From JAXMEB01 sp046348545 (GTDB lineage Bacteria; Pseudomonadota; Gammaproteobacteria; Berkiellales; Berkiellaceae), in NCBI GenBank assembly GCA_046348545.1, contig JAXMEB010000002.1:744001-808000 (forward strand): DNA of 64,000 bases. The letters run 5' to 3'. Position 1 is the first letter of the stretch. Each line of letters starts with the position of its first letter. A model generated the notes under the pieces. That model had not been told where the DNA came from, did not search any database, and was given only the letters and a program-made list of their open reading frames with translations. A program made the position numbers and the translations under genes. This document shows, in pieces, positions 1 to 8,904 of the stretch.

Positions 1-837
1 GATGGGCTCATCAAACAATCAGTAGAATATTTCCATAAATTGGGATTCAAAGTAAAAACAGGAAAGCATCTCGATAAACAAAAATTATTTGCAGCCGGCT
101 CTGATGATCAAAGAGTAGCTGATATTATGGACTTCATCAAAGACCCAGAAGTTTCAGTCATCATCACGACCAATGGCGGCACTTGCTCGATTAGAACCCT
201 GCCTCTTTTAGATTATGACCTGATTACACAAAAACCAAAGCTGATCGTAGGTTATTCAGATGCAACAGCCCTACAAGTAGGAATCCATGCAAAAACCGGT
301 ACGCTATCCTTAACGGGCTTTAATTGTAGCGATATTAAAAATGGAACTGTCGCAGAAAACACATGGTCGTCTCTTCTACATTGCCTAAACCAAGAAAGCT
401 ACTGTGTAAAGGGTGGCCAGACAGTATACCATGGCACCGCCACAGCCCCTTTAATCGGCGGGAATCTCACTTGCCTGCTAAATCTAATGGGAACACCCTA
501 TCAACCAGACTTTTCAGGAAAAATTCTTTTGATAGAAGATGTTGGAATTGAGCCATATCTTGTTGAAGGCATGTTTTCTCAATTGCACGTCGCAGGTGTT
601 CTAGATAACCTGGCTGGTCTTGTTATTGGCAATTTTACAGAATGCACGGCCAAGCATTTTGACTCTAAAGACGTAATGACAGAAGATGTGATCGATTTCT
701 GGTGCGCAAGAATTAAAGTTCCCTGCATTAAGAATTTCCCATATGGCCATATTGAGAATAGATATGTATTGCCCATTGGGCAAAGTATCACACTGGATGC
801 CTCAAATTCCAGACTGGATGTTAATTTTACGGGTTGA
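1..837 (+). CDS. LD-carboxypeptidase / MccF-like serine peptidase (S66), 5' truncated
   Basis: The reading frame is open from base 1, so the N-terminus lies outside the window. The protein matches the S66 family, whose members cut the L,D bond of murein tetrapeptides (LdcA) or inactivate microcin C-type compounds (MccF). Visible family blocks are GYSDATAL, holding the nucleophile Ser, IIGGNL with LLIEDVG, supplying the acidic residue, and FPYGHIENRY, holding the His, so the triad looks complete. A cytoplasmic murein-recycling role is likely; MccF-type immunity is the alternative and cannot be separated without the N-terminus. The stop lies 12 bp before a dispersed repeat copy. Confidence 0.88.
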   Translation, partial: DGLIKQSVEYFHKLGFKVKTGKHLDKQKLFAAGSDDQRVADIMDFIKDPEVSVIITTNGGTCSIRTLPLLDYDLITQKPKLIVGYSDATALQVGIHAKTGTLSLTGFNCSDIKNGTVAENTWSSLLHCLNQESYCVKGGQTVYHGTATAPLIGGNLTCLLNLMGTPYQPDFSGKILLIEDVGIEPYLVEGMFSQLHVAGVLDNLAGLVIGNFTECTAKHFDSKDVMTEDVIDFWCARIKVPCIKNFPYGHIENRYVLPIGQSITLDASNSRLDVNFTG

Positions 838-849
838 TTATGAATAATA

Positions 850-977
850 TATAGCCACAACAGATGATTTTTCGGGTAGGCGCCGAGCGTTCGAGACGCA
901 GGAGTGTACACAAGGTACATGACTGCGGTGAGAATCGCGAAGGCAACAACCCCGAAAATTCAGCTGTGAAGGGTATA
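850..977 (+). repeat. Dispersed palindromic repeat, copy 1 (128 bp)
   Basis: Starts with a variant TATAGCCACAACAG end and finishes ...CAGCTGTGAAGGGTATA; the ends form imperfect inverted repeats of about 27 bp. The interior contains the conserved GCGCCGAGCGTTCGAGACG and GTGTACAC segments. It sits just after the LD-carboxypeptidase stop. The rest of the gap to 1135 shows no gene that I can support. Confidence 0.9.
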
Positions 978-1135
978 TCATGTCCTTTAGGTTACGAATA
1001 TCGTTACTTTACGGACATGACATCCCTTATTTACTATGAAAATTTCACTGATTAAAAAACCAGAGCGACTTTGTAAGTTGAAGCTTTATGGTATCCCATA
1101 GGAGCGAAAGGGAATATTCATCAAGAGGAGCCATC

Positions 1136-1459
1136 ATGAGCAACATCAAACGCATTTTTAACATGGGCTATTCAGCAGTAGGCAAAGGTGTTCCCGCTCA
1201 AGCTTTCGCCAAAAAGCATACTTGGAAGTTGATCAATGCAGATGGTTTTGGATCTGTAGCTCACATTCGGCGCACTTCGTATCAAGACTTAGGCACAGAG
1301 GGTGAGTGCCCTTTTAATCGTTGTCTGACAGAAATCTTCCCCTATCAAATCAGTAAAGAAAACATTATGGTTATAACGAACGAAAGCATCATCTGCGATG
1401 AAAAAATGTGCATTTGCGGGAAAAAAAATTGGAGAACAAAATATGAGTTACCAATCTAA
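1136..1459 (+). CDS. Hypothetical small protein
   Basis: A 107-residue frame that I do not recognise. The ATG at 1136 is chosen because GAGGAG precedes it at ideal spacing. The N-terminal half is basic (MSNIKRIFNMGYSAVGKG). The C-terminal half holds several Cys, including ICDEKMCICGKK, which might bind metal but matches no motif I know. It overlaps the start of the next gene by 17 bp, so it may be translationally coupled or a degraded gene. Confidence 0.45.
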   Translation: MSNIKRIFNMGYSAVGKGVPAQAFAKKHTWKLINADGFGSVAHIRRTSYQDLGTEGECPFNRCLTEIFPYQISKENIMVITNESIICDEKMCICGKKNWRTKYELPI

Positions 1460-2363
1460 GAAAATATTGATCACAGGTGGTACAGGTTTTATCGGAAAAC
1501 ATCTTTGTGATCGCCTTCATCAAGAGGGCTATGGATTATATATTCTCACCCGCAGCCAAAAAACTAATATGAGGATGGATCACGAAAAAATTCTTTACAT
1601 TAATGATTTAAGTGACATTAGAAATACTCACATTGATATAGTGATTAATCTTGCTGGTGAAACAATAGCCCAGCGATGGACAAATAAAGCAAAAGATGAA
1701 ATTTACAACAGCCGTATAAAAACCACGCAGAAGCTTGTTCAATTTATTACAGCACAACAAAAACCACCTGAATTATTCATCAGCGGTTCTGCTGTGGGTT
1801 ATTATGGAACAAATAATAATAAAATATTTACTGAAGAAAATATTCCAGAGCCGATTGATTCAGAATTCGCAACATTACTTTGTCATGACTGGGAAAATGA
1901 AGTATCACATTTAAATGATGCAGGAATCAGATCAGTTTTTTTAAGAATTGGACCAGTTCTTGAAAAAGATGGAGGAATGCTAGCAAAGCTTTTGCCAAGT
2001 TTTCGACTAGGTCTCGGAACTCAAATTGGCGATGGCAAGCAATGGTTATCTTGGATTGATAGAGATGATCTGATTGAACTCATTCTTTATATCATTCATC
2101 AAGAAAGTATCGAAGGCCCAGTTAATGCGACGTCACCCAATCCTGTGACTAATGAAGAGTTTTCATTTTCTCTGGCTAAAATGTTGAGCAGGCCATGCCT
2201 TTTAAAAACCCCAGAGTTTGTTTTGAAATTCATTTTCGGCCAAATGGCTGAAGAGATTATGATAAGGGGACAAAAAGTACTACCTCAAAAAGCACTTAGC
2301 CATGGATTTCAATTTTCATATCCAACACTTCAACAATCGCTTTCTAAAATATTTAGGTCATAA
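1443..2363 (+). CDS. TIGR01777-family NAD(P)-binding epimerase-like protein (YfcH type)
   Basis: A short-chain extended dehydrogenase/epimerase of about 306 residues. The Rossmann motif ITGGTGFIGKHL lies at the N-terminus, followed by INLAGETIAQRW, FISGSAVGYYG and LRIGPVLEKDGGML, all typical of the YfcH/TIGR01777 group. The true substrate is unknown in the family. The ATG at 1443 is preferred over the in-frame ATG at 1398 because GGAG stands 8 bp before it. The gene precedes a glutathione peroxidase and a photolyase, suggesting a shared photo-oxidative stress theme, though about 190 bp separate it from the next start. Confidence 0.88.
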   Translation: MSYQSKKILITGGTGFIGKHLCDRLHQEGYGLYILTRSQKTNMRMDHEKILYINDLSDIRNTHIDIVINLAGETIAQRWTNKAKDEIYNSRIKTTQKLVQFITAQQKPPELFISGSAVGYYGTNNNKIFTEENIPEPIDSEFATLLCHDWENEVSHLNDAGIRSVFLRIGPVLEKDGGMLAKLLPSFRLGLGTQIGDGKQWLSWIDRDDLIELILYIIHQESIEGPVNATSPNPVTNEEFSFSLAKMLSRPCLLKTPEFVLKFIFGQMAEEIMIRGQKVLPQKALSHGFQFSYPTLQQSLSKIFRS

Positions 2364-2552
2364 ATCATGGATCAGTATTTAGAAAAACATTACAATATCG
2401 ATATCCTTAGCACAGGCCTTATCAAAAAAATTATTTTATTTTTAAATTTATAAAATTTTGAAAGCATGGTCTGTCAATAAAATTACCGTCAACATTAAAC
2501 ATCATGAGTGGGTACGCTACCAGAAAAAAATTTTAATTTTAAGGGAATAGAA

Positions 2553-3131
2553 ATGATAAATGTTCTACGAATATTTTTTATAATAGGAGCTATGATAATG
2601 AACACTGCCGATGCTATTTCTTCTGCAAAAAGAGCTTATGATTTTGCTTTTCTATCTATTGATAAAAATAAAAAAATTAACCTCGGTGATTTTAAAGGAA
2701 AAGTCATTTTAGTGGTCAATACTGCTTCAAATTGTGGGTTTACATCGCAATATGCAGATCTTGAAAAACTGTATCAAGGGTATAAGGATAAGGGGTTAAT
2801 AGTGATTGGGGTCCCGAGTAATGATTTTGGGGGCCAAGAACCAGGAAGCAATAAAGAAATTGCAAACTTTTGTCAGGTTAATTATGGTGTCACTTTTCCC
2901 ATAACAAATAAAGAAAGCGTTTCAGGAGAGAATGCCCACCCCTTTTATAAATGGGCAAAAGAAGTATTGGGCTTTGGCACTGCTCCAAAATGGAATTTTC
3001 ATAAATACCTTATTAACCGTGAAGGTGATCTGATTGATTATTTTCATTCCACGACATCGCCCCAAAGTGATCGCTTAAAAAAAGCAGTCGAAACAGCTCT
3101 GAATGATAATGTTTTGAAGGATACTCAATGA
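2553..3131 (+). CDS. Glutathione peroxidase, probably exported
   Basis: A thioredoxin-fold peroxidase of 192 residues that reduces hydroperoxides. The catalytic tetrad is visible as Cys61 (TASNCGFT), Gln95 (GGQEPG), and Trp147-Asn148 (PKWNFHKYL); Cys replaces the selenocysteine of animal enzymes. The first ~21 residues (MINVLRIFFIIGAMIMNTADA) form a likely signal peptide, so a periplasmic site is inferred. The start at 2553 has AAGGGA upstream; an in-frame upstream start at 2508 would bury the signal peptide. It overlaps the photolyase by 4 bp (ATGA), so the two are coupled. Confidence 0.9.
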   Translation: MINVLRIFFIIGAMIMNTADAISSAKRAYDFAFLSIDKNKKINLGDFKGKVILVVNTASNCGFTSQYADLEKLYQGYKDKGLIVIGVPSNDFGGQEPGSNKEIANFCQVNYGVTFPITNKESVSGENAHPFYKWAKEVLGFGTAPKWNFHKYLINREGDLIDYFHSTTSPQSDRLKKAVETALNDNVLKDTQ

Positions 3132-4663
3132 CAATACTTCGGTTGCTGTTCTGGGATCAGTTATCCCATTCTATTTCATCATTAAAGAATGTTGATCCTA
3201 ATGACATCGTCTTAATGTGTGAGTTACGGGATGAAGTGACACGTGTTCCGCATCATCCAAAAAAAATTGCTTTATGGTTTGCATCTATGCGTCATTTTGC
3301 TCAAGAATTAATAAAAAATGGCATGAATGTTCGGTATGTTAATTTTAATGATCCCTTAAATACTCATAATCTAACGGGTGAAATCCAAAGAGCAATTCAT
3401 GATCGCTCTATTCAAAAAGTTATTGTAACAGAGCCCAGTGAATATCATTTGCAAGAGACCATAAAGTCATGCGTTAAATCTTTAAACGTGGATCTGGAAA
3501 TTTGCCTGGATGATCGTTTTTTATGTACCAAAGATGAATTCACGCAATGGGCTAAGAATAAAAAAGAACTACGCATGGAGTACTTTTATCGAAATATGCG
3601 AAAAAAGTATAACATTCTAATGGAGAGTGATGGAGCTCCTGCCGGAGGACTTTGGAACTATGATAAGGAAAATCGTAAATCACCATCATCGAAGATCATC
3701 TCTATAAAACGTATTAGCCACAGAAAATCAGACATCCTAGAAAGTGTTTTAGATTTGGTGCGCTATAATTTTAATGATCATTTTGGTGATTTGGACCCAT
3801 TTTATTTTGCCATTACACGGGATCAAGCTTTAATTGAATTGGAACATTTTATTGATAAACTTTTGCCAAACTTTGGTGATTACCAAGATGCGATGCTTAG
3901 AGGCGATGCTTATCTTTATCACTCTCTCTTATCATCTTATATTAATATAGGTCTTTTGCTTCCACTTGAAGTATGTCATAAAGTTGAAGCAGCTTTTAAA
4001 AATGGTAAAGTATCTCTTAATTCTGCTGAAGGTTTTATACGGCAAATTCTTGGATGGAGAGAGTTTATCAGAGGAATTTATTGGCTTAAAATGCCTGAGT
4101 ATGGAGACCTCAATTTTCTTGACGCCAAAACGCCTCTGCCAGAGTTTTACTGGGGGAGTAAAACTCACATGACCTGTATTTCAGAAGCGGTCTCTCATAC
4201 GAAAATTCATGCCTATTCCCACCACATTCAACGCCTGATGGTAACAGGAAATTTTGCTCTTCTGGCGGGTCTAGATGTCAAATCAGTACAAGCGTGGTAT
4301 TTGGCTGTCTATAGTGATGCATATGAATGGGTGGAGATGCCCAACACTCTTGGCATGGCTCTTTTTGGGGATGGTGGTATTGTTGCAAGCAAGCCTTATG
4401 CAGCAAGCGGTCAATACATCAATAAAATGAGTAATTTTTGTAAAAAGTGCAATTATGATGTCAAAGATATGACGAGCGCTAAAGCTTGTCCATTTAATGC
4501 ATTGTATTGGAATTTTTTGTATAAGCATCGTGATGAGTTTTCAAAAAATCCCCGACTCTCTTTTATGTATGCGACATGGGATAAGTTCGAATCGTCGAAA
4601 AAAAGTGCTATTATATCCAAAGCTTCCAATCTTTTAAAATCAATGAGTGAAGAAAAGCTATAA
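3128..4663 (+). CDS. FeS-type cryptochrome/photolyase family protein (PhrB-like)
   Basis: A 511-residue flavoprotein of the FeS bacterial cryptochrome/photolyase group, whose studied members repair UV (6-4) photoproducts. The N-terminal Rossmann half is recognisable from LLFWDQLS and EPSEYHL. The C-terminal FAD half contains AYSHHIQRLMVTGNF and WYLAVYSDAYEWVEMPN. Four cysteines placed to bind a [4Fe-4S] cluster are visible: one in MTCISEA and three in FCKKCNY...ACPFNALYWNF. Translation is coupled to the glutathione peroxidase by ATGA. A photoreceptor role is the alternative. Confidence 0.92.
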   Translation: MTILRLLFWDQLSHSISSLKNVDPNDIVLMCELRDEVTRVPHHPKKIALWFASMRHFAQELIKNGMNVRYVNFNDPLNTHNLTGEIQRAIHDRSIQKVIVTEPSEYHLQETIKSCVKSLNVDLEICLDDRFLCTKDEFTQWAKNKKELRMEYFYRNMRKKYNILMESDGAPAGGLWNYDKENRKSPSSKIISIKRISHRKSDILESVLDLVRYNFNDHFGDLDPFYFAITRDQALIELEHFIDKLLPNFGDYQDAMLRGDAYLYHSLLSSYINIGLLLPLEVCHKVEAAFKNGKVSLNSAEGFIRQILGWREFIRGIYWLKMPEYGDLNFLDAKTPLPEFYWGSKTHMTCISEAVSHTKIHAYSHHIQRLMVTGNFALLAGLDVKSVQAWYLAVYSDAYEWVEMPNTLGMALFGDGGIVASKPYAASGQYINKMSNFCKKCNYDVKDMTSAKACPFNALYWNFLYKHRDEFSKNPRLSFMYATWDKFESSKKSAIISKASNLLKSMSEEKL

Positions 4664-4679
4664 TCCCATAAGTTATCCA

Positions 4680-4876
4680 TATACCCACAACAGATGATTT
4701 TTCGGGTACCTGCCTGCGCTCTTCGAGCTTCAGCAGGCATGGGCGCCGAGCGTTCGAGACGCAGGAGTGTACACAAAGTACATGACTGCGATGAGGATCG
4801 TTAAGGCAATCCGCCTACGCTCTTACGAGCTACGGACGGACAAGCAAACCCCGAAAATTCATCTGTGGAGGGTATA
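4680..4876 (+). repeat. Dispersed palindromic repeat, copy 2 (long form, 197 bp)
   Basis: Canonical TATACCCACAACAG start and ...GGGTATA end. It is longer than the 128-bp form because two internal palindrome-like modules are inserted, one around CTCTTCGAGCTTCAGCAGG and one around GCTCTTACGAGCTACGG. It begins 16 bp after the photolyase stop. The 190 bp following it, up to copy 3, hold no gene I can support. Confidence 0.9.
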
Positions 4877-5134
4877 GAAATCACATTTCAGAGGAAATAA
4901 TAATTGTATGTCAACGTTATTTGACCTGAAGAAAAAAAGGAACACTATTTTGGGTGAAGTAAATATCCCATTCGAAAATTTCGTAAAAATCTAAAGATTA
5001 TTCTAGTCTAATTTAAAAATATGAATAACAGTTATGAATCAATTTAAATCTAATATTTTTTCGGTGATATACCCACAACAGTTGATTTTTCGGGTAGGCG
5101 CCGAGCGTTCGAGACGCAGGAGTGTACACAAAGT

Positions 5135-6363
5135 CTCTGTACAGGACAAAACTATTTAGTTGGAAGGTCTGCTTTTCTAGTAGCTCGCTGAAATAAAAAC
5201 AAAAAGTGTATAATCTCGATTGTCAAAAAAGAGGTGTACCTGATGTTTTCATTCAACGAGTTAAAATGCATTTTAAAGCCATATTTTAAAATCGACAATA
5301 GGCGTCTTGATTGTCTCGCTCAGATTCTCGTTGCGCTTATTACTGTGCGTACAGTTAATTTAGTGGAAATAGCGCAAGCAATGCTTACTGGGGGATTATT
5401 TGAAGCTCGCTACAAGCGTCTGCGGCGATTTTTTAAGGAGTTCAACGGCTTTTCATTTCCAATATTCTCAAAGTTCATTGCACAATTTTTTCTACCATCT
5501 AATATTAAATGGCAATTAGTCATGGATAGAACAAACTGGAAATGGGGCAAAGCTAATATTAATATATTAATGGTATCGGCGGTGTGCGGCACTGTTGCGA
5601 TCCCATTAATATGGAAATTTCTTCCTAAAAAAGGTGCTTCGAACACGGATGAATGGATAGAAATTGTTGAAAAATTTATTGGAATTTTTGGACTCAATGT
5701 TATTCAAGAATTACTTGGTGATAGGGAATTCGTAAGTGCCAAATGGTTCCAATGGCTACAGGAAAAGCAGCTCCCTTTTACAATTCGGCTCAAGAAAAGC
5801 ATCAGCGTAACCAGCGCCAAAGAGAATAAGACTCATACTCGCACATTGTTCATTAATTTGAGACAAGGTCAAGTTCGTTATATAAAAATGCAAAAAAGAC
5901 TATTTGGGATTTCGGTATGGCTAGCTGCCACGCGCGCAGAAGATGGTGAATGGGTAATTGTTGCAACCAATCACCAGCCTGAATTCGCTTTAGCGAGGTA
6001 TAAATTGCGATGGAACATCGAGACACTTTTTGGATTTTTAAAATCGAAGGGATTTTGTTTTGAAGATACCCATATTACGCTTCCAGAACGATTACATAAT
6101 TTATTATCAGTGTTGGCGATAGCATTTTGTTTAGCATATAAAGCAGGTCAAATTGTAGCAAAAGAAATACCTATTAAAAGAAAGAAGCATGGCCGATTGG
6201 AAAAAAGTATACTTCGGGTTGGGTTAGATTTATTAAGAGAGATATTTTTTAAAATGGCACGTTCAGTTAATAATTTTGTTGATGAGATAGCCCCCATTTT
6301 TCTCAAAAATGGGGTGGTCAATTTGATTTTTTCAAGGAGTTAAATGTTTTGTCCTGTACAGAG
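5135..6363 (+). mobile_element. IS4-family insertion sequence, intact, 1229 bp
   Basis: Perfect 18-bp terminal inverted repeats (CTCTGTACAGGACAAAAC) bound the element. It is flanked by a perfect 9-bp target duplication ACACAAAGT at 5126-5134 and 6364-6372. The single transposase gene is intact. The clean duplication and perfect ends indicate a fairly recent insertion. Confidence 0.96.
5243..6343 (+). CDS. IS4-family transposase
   Basis: A 366-residue DDE transposase. The acidic triad is visible as Asp95 in VMDRTNW, Asp160 in LLGDREF and Glu260. The IS4 signature Y-x2-R-x3-E-x6-K is exact at Tyr253, Arg256, Glu260 and Lys267. The ATG at 5243 follows GAGG by 8 bp and is preferred to an in-frame GTG at 5234. 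It lies alone between the terminal inverted repeats, and the gene appears complete. Confidence 0.95.
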   Translation: MFSFNELKCILKPYFKIDNRRLDCLAQILVALITVRTVNLVEIAQAMLTGGLFEARYKRLRRFFKEFNGFSFPIFSKFIAQFFLPSNIKWQLVMDRTNWKWGKANINILMVSAVCGTVAIPLIWKFLPKKGASNTDEWIEIVEKFIGIFGLNVIQELLGDREFVSAKWFQWLQEKQLPFTIRLKKSISVTSAKENKTHTRTLFINLRQGQVRYIKMQKRLFGISVWLAATRAEDGEWVIVATNHQPEFALARYKLRWNIETLFGFLKSKGFCFEDTHITLPERLHNLLSVLAIAFCLAYKAGQIVAKEIPIKRKKHGRLEKSILRVGLDLLREIFFKMARSVNNFVDEIAPIFLKNGVVNLIFSRS

Positions 6364-6444
6364 ACACAAAGTACATGACTGCGATGAGAATCGCGAAGGC
6401 AACAACCCCGAAAATTCAGATGTGAAGGGTATAGCGGTGGAGTT

Positions 6445-7905
6445 ATGGTAAAAAATAATTGCGGTTTTCAATTCGAAACAACCTATACCCAGCTACCAAG
6501 ATCGTTTTATACTTATTGTGATCCCTTTCCTTGTTCGTTCCCAGAAATGGTCATTTTGAATATTGATTTAGCTGAAATGATAGGGCTTGATCTTTCTCAT
6601 CTGATGTCTCATGAATTGGCGCGGATCTTCTCAGGGAAAGAGGTGCCAGATGGCATAAAGACCTTTGCTCAAGCTTATGCGGGACATCAATTTGGACATT
6701 TTACAATTTTAGGGGATGGCCGTGCTTTAGTCTGGGGTGAACACATTACAACCAATGGTGAAAGGGTTGACCTACAGTTTAAGGGTTCAGGACAAACACC
6801 TTACTCCCGTCGTGGTGACGGAAAAGCAGCTCTTGGACCTATGTTGCGTGAATATATTATATCAGAAGCGATGTATTATTTAGGCATTCCTACTACACGT
6901 AGTCTGGCTGTTGTTGCCACTGGAAATCCTGTAATACGAGAAACTCTCTTGCCGGGTGCTGTTTTAACGCGCGTTGCATCTTCCCACATTCGAGTCGGAA
7001 CATTTGAGTTTGCTGCTGTTCAGGGTGACATAGGTTTGCTAGAGGTCTTGTTCGATTATACCATTAAACGTCATTATCCTTTTTTACAGAATGAGAAAGA
7101 TAAAGCTTTGAGATTCCTTGAGAATGTGATGGAGAAACAAATCAATTTGATTGTTGAGTGGATGCGAGTTGGCTTTATACACGGTGTGATGAATACGGAT
7201 AACATGACTATATCGGGCGAAACTATTGATTATGGTCCTTGTGCTTTTATGGATGCTTATCATCCCAATACCGTTTTTAGTTCTATAGATTATTTAGGCC
7301 GCTATGCTTATGCAAATCAACCCAAAATTGCTCAGTGGAATATTACAAAATTGGCTCAAACGCTATTGCCTCTTATTCATTGTGATCATCATAAAGCCAA
7401 AGAAATGATAGGGGAAGTGATTAGTAGCTTTTCAGATATTTATCAACGAAGATGGCTTCAAATGATGCGTGCTAAGATCGGTTTGTATCAAACTCACGAA
7501 AGGGATGGAAAGCTTATCTCGGACTTATTGACATGGATGGAAAAAAATCATGCAGATTATACTAATACATTTCTTGATCTTATGGACGAGAAAAAGCCTG
7601 AAGGGAAGATATACGCCCAAAGATTTTTTCAAGATTGGTATATTTCTTGGAAACAAAGACGTTCTATTGAAGAAAAATTATCTGGTCAATCTCTGAGTTT
7701 TGAAAAAAATATCAACCCGACGATTATTCCTAGAAATCACAAAGTAGAAGAGGCTTTAAAATCTGCTAATGATGGTGATTTTCGTAATTTTCATCAATTG
7801 CTAGAGGCTATAAAACAGCCTTATAAAAACAGAGAACTTTTTCAATCCTATACATTACCACCAAACCCAAATGAGCGTGTCAGTCAAACCTTTTGTGGAA
7901 CATAA
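6445..7905 (+). CDS. selO: Protein adenylyltransferase SelO (YdiU family)
   Basis: A pseudokinase-fold enzyme that transfers AMP to protein hydroxyls and is tied to redox stress responses in studied members. Family blocks are AQAYAGHQFGHFTILGDGRA, QFKGSGQTPYSRRGDG, the loop REYIISEAMYYLGIPTTRSL, and the active-site HGVMNTDNM with DYGPCAFMD. The length of 486 residues is normal. The protein ends CGT, placing Cys third from the end, where the family has Cys or selenocysteine. The start is 11 bp after a repeat copy carrying an IS, so its promoter may have been affected. Confidence 0.95.
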   Translation: MVKNNCGFQFETTYTQLPRSFYTYCDPFPCSFPEMVILNIDLAEMIGLDLSHLMSHELARIFSGKEVPDGIKTFAQAYAGHQFGHFTILGDGRALVWGEHITTNGERVDLQFKGSGQTPYSRRGDGKAALGPMLREYIISEAMYYLGIPTTRSLAVVATGNPVIRETLLPGAVLTRVASSHIRVGTFEFAAVQGDIGLLEVLFDYTIKRHYPFLQNEKDKALRFLENVMEKQINLIVEWMRVGFIHGVMNTDNMTISGETIDYGPCAFMDAYHPNTVFSSIDYLGRYAYANQPKIAQWNITKLAQTLLPLIHCDHHKAKEMIGEVISSFSDIYQRRWLQMMRAKIGLYQTHERDGKLISDLLTWMEKNHADYTNTFLDLMDEKKPEGKIYAQRFFQDWYISWKQRRSIEEKLSGQSLSFEKNINPTIIPRNHKVEEALKSANDGDFRNFHQLLEAIKQPYKNRELFQSYTLPPNPNERVSQTFCGT

Positions 7906-7910
7906 TTCAT

Positions 7911-8120
7911 ATGCAAATTGAAGCTGTCAGGGTAGCCGGGAAATATAGAGGGCAGAAAACAGGAAGTTGGATGTTTGACCAAGTAATTAGCTATGCGAAA
8001 GAACATGATATTTCTATTATCCAGCTCAGCACAAATAAAAAACGACCAAAAGCAAAATATTTCTATGAAAAGCTTGGTTTCGAGGCCAGCCACGAAGGCA
8101 TGAAATTATATTTGGAATAA
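7911..8120 (+). pseudogene. GNAT acetyltransferase, C-terminal half only
   Basis: About 69 residues match the C-terminal half of a GNAT acetyltransferase: VRVAGKYRGQKTGSWM corresponds to the acetyl-CoA pyrophosphate-binding motif and YFYEKLGFEASHEGMKLYL to the terminal strand and helix. The N-terminal half is missing, so this is probably a truncated remnant rather than an active enzyme. It starts 6 bp after the SelO stop and ends 5 bp before a complete GNAT gene. It could still be expressed with selO. Confidence 0.65.
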
Positions 8121-8125
8121 GCTCT

Positions 8126-8695
8126 ATGAAAATTAAATTTGAAAAAGTAACGGCAGCTCATGTAGACACCATCTTTAAATGGCTTGCTGAACCTTTTGTT
8201 CGGGAATTTTGGGATAATACCCAAGGCCATAAAGACGATGTTTTAAATTTTGTGAATGGCCGAAAAAAGCACTCAAATTATTGTGACGGCAAGTATGTTT
8301 ATTGGATAGCAAGCTGTGATGCTCATCCATTTGCAATGCTAATGACGATACATGAGACAGCTGAAGACCATATCGATGATATTAAATTAAATCACCTCTC
8401 AAAAACGGGTCATACGTATGGTATCGATTACATGATTGGGGATAAAGATTATTTTGGAAAAGGATATGGTGCCAAGACCTTGTCGGAATTTCTTGATTTC
8501 TTCAGAAGCGAATTCGATGGATCAGCCGATACATTTATAATAGACCCTGCTAGTGATAATCCTAGAGCAAAGCATGTTTATATGAGGGCAGGCTTTGAAC
8601 ATATTGATGACTTTATGATGGGTGGAGATTGTAGTGGTGCCGGGAAATCTCATCATTTATTGATTAGACGTTTTGTGCCAAATGTTAGATTATAA
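8126..8695 (+). CDS. GNAT acetyltransferase (AAC(6')-like)
   Basis: A 189-residue member of the GNAT group that includes aminoglycoside 6'-N-acetyltransferases and siderophore acetyltransferases. It opens with a substrate-side FKWLAEPFVREFWD and has the CoA motif DYFGKGYGAKTLSEFL and the terminal NPRAKHVYMRAGFEHI. The substrate cannot be read from the sequence; drug acetylation is only one possibility. It lies 5 bp after the GNAT fragment, in an accessory stretch with other detoxification genes. Confidence 0.78.
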   Translation: MKIKFEKVTAAHVDTIFKWLAEPFVREFWDNTQGHKDDVLNFVNGRKKHSNYCDGKYVYWIASCDAHPFAMLMTIHETAEDHIDDIKLNHLSKTGHTYGIDYMIGDKDYFGKGYGAKTLSEFLDFFRSEFDGSADTFIIDPASDNPRAKHVYMRAGFEHIDDFMMGGDCSGAGKSHHLLIRRFVPNVRL

Positions 8696-8730
8696 CCGTA
8701 ACGATTTCTGATTACTCCATAATTCAAAAT

Positions 8731-8847
8731 ATGGCACGTTTCTATGTGTATGATAGAACAGCCTATATGGGCTGGGAATGCCCTGAGAGTGGGTTATTCG
8801 AATGCATTGACTTTAAAAGTTATAGCGCCCATAGCTATAGAATCTAA
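8731..8847 (+). CDS. Possible small protein, 38 residues
   Basis: A short frame in the gap between two genes, with ATG at 8731 and TAA at 8845. The residues are aromatic- and Cys-containing (GWECPESGLFECIDF), and its codons look coding, but no good ribosome site precedes it. It may be the C-terminal end of a lost gene. I do not recognise it. Confidence 0.25.
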   Translation: MARFYVYDRTAYMGWECPESGLFECIDFKSYSAHSYRI

Positions 8848-8904
8848 TTTATGATCAAAGAGGTCGCGGTCAGAAATCTGAATATTTTTCAATATGGAGA
8901 ACAA

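Larger units (their letters stand above)
5068..6433 (+). repeat. Dispersed palindromic repeat, copy 3, interrupted by an IS element
   Basis: The two halves, 5068-5134 and 6364-6433, join into a canonical repeat once the IS and one copy of its 9-bp duplication are removed. The right end lies 11 bp before the SelO start codon, unlike most copies, which follow stop codons. Confidence 0.88.

Noticed and set aside
864..1055. 63-codon open frame over repeat copy 1
   Set aside because: The first 38 codons are the frame that runs through the repeat in several copies, and the rest is unlike any protein; there is no ribosome site.
2367..2453. 28-codon frame after the epimerase gene
   Set aside because: No ribosome site at good spacing and strongly AT-biased; it looks like chance.
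4908..4994. 28-codon frame (MSTLFDLKKKRNTILGEV...)
   Set aside because: The GAGGA is 12 bp away, the frame is short and no family is recognised; it may be a remnant but is not supported.
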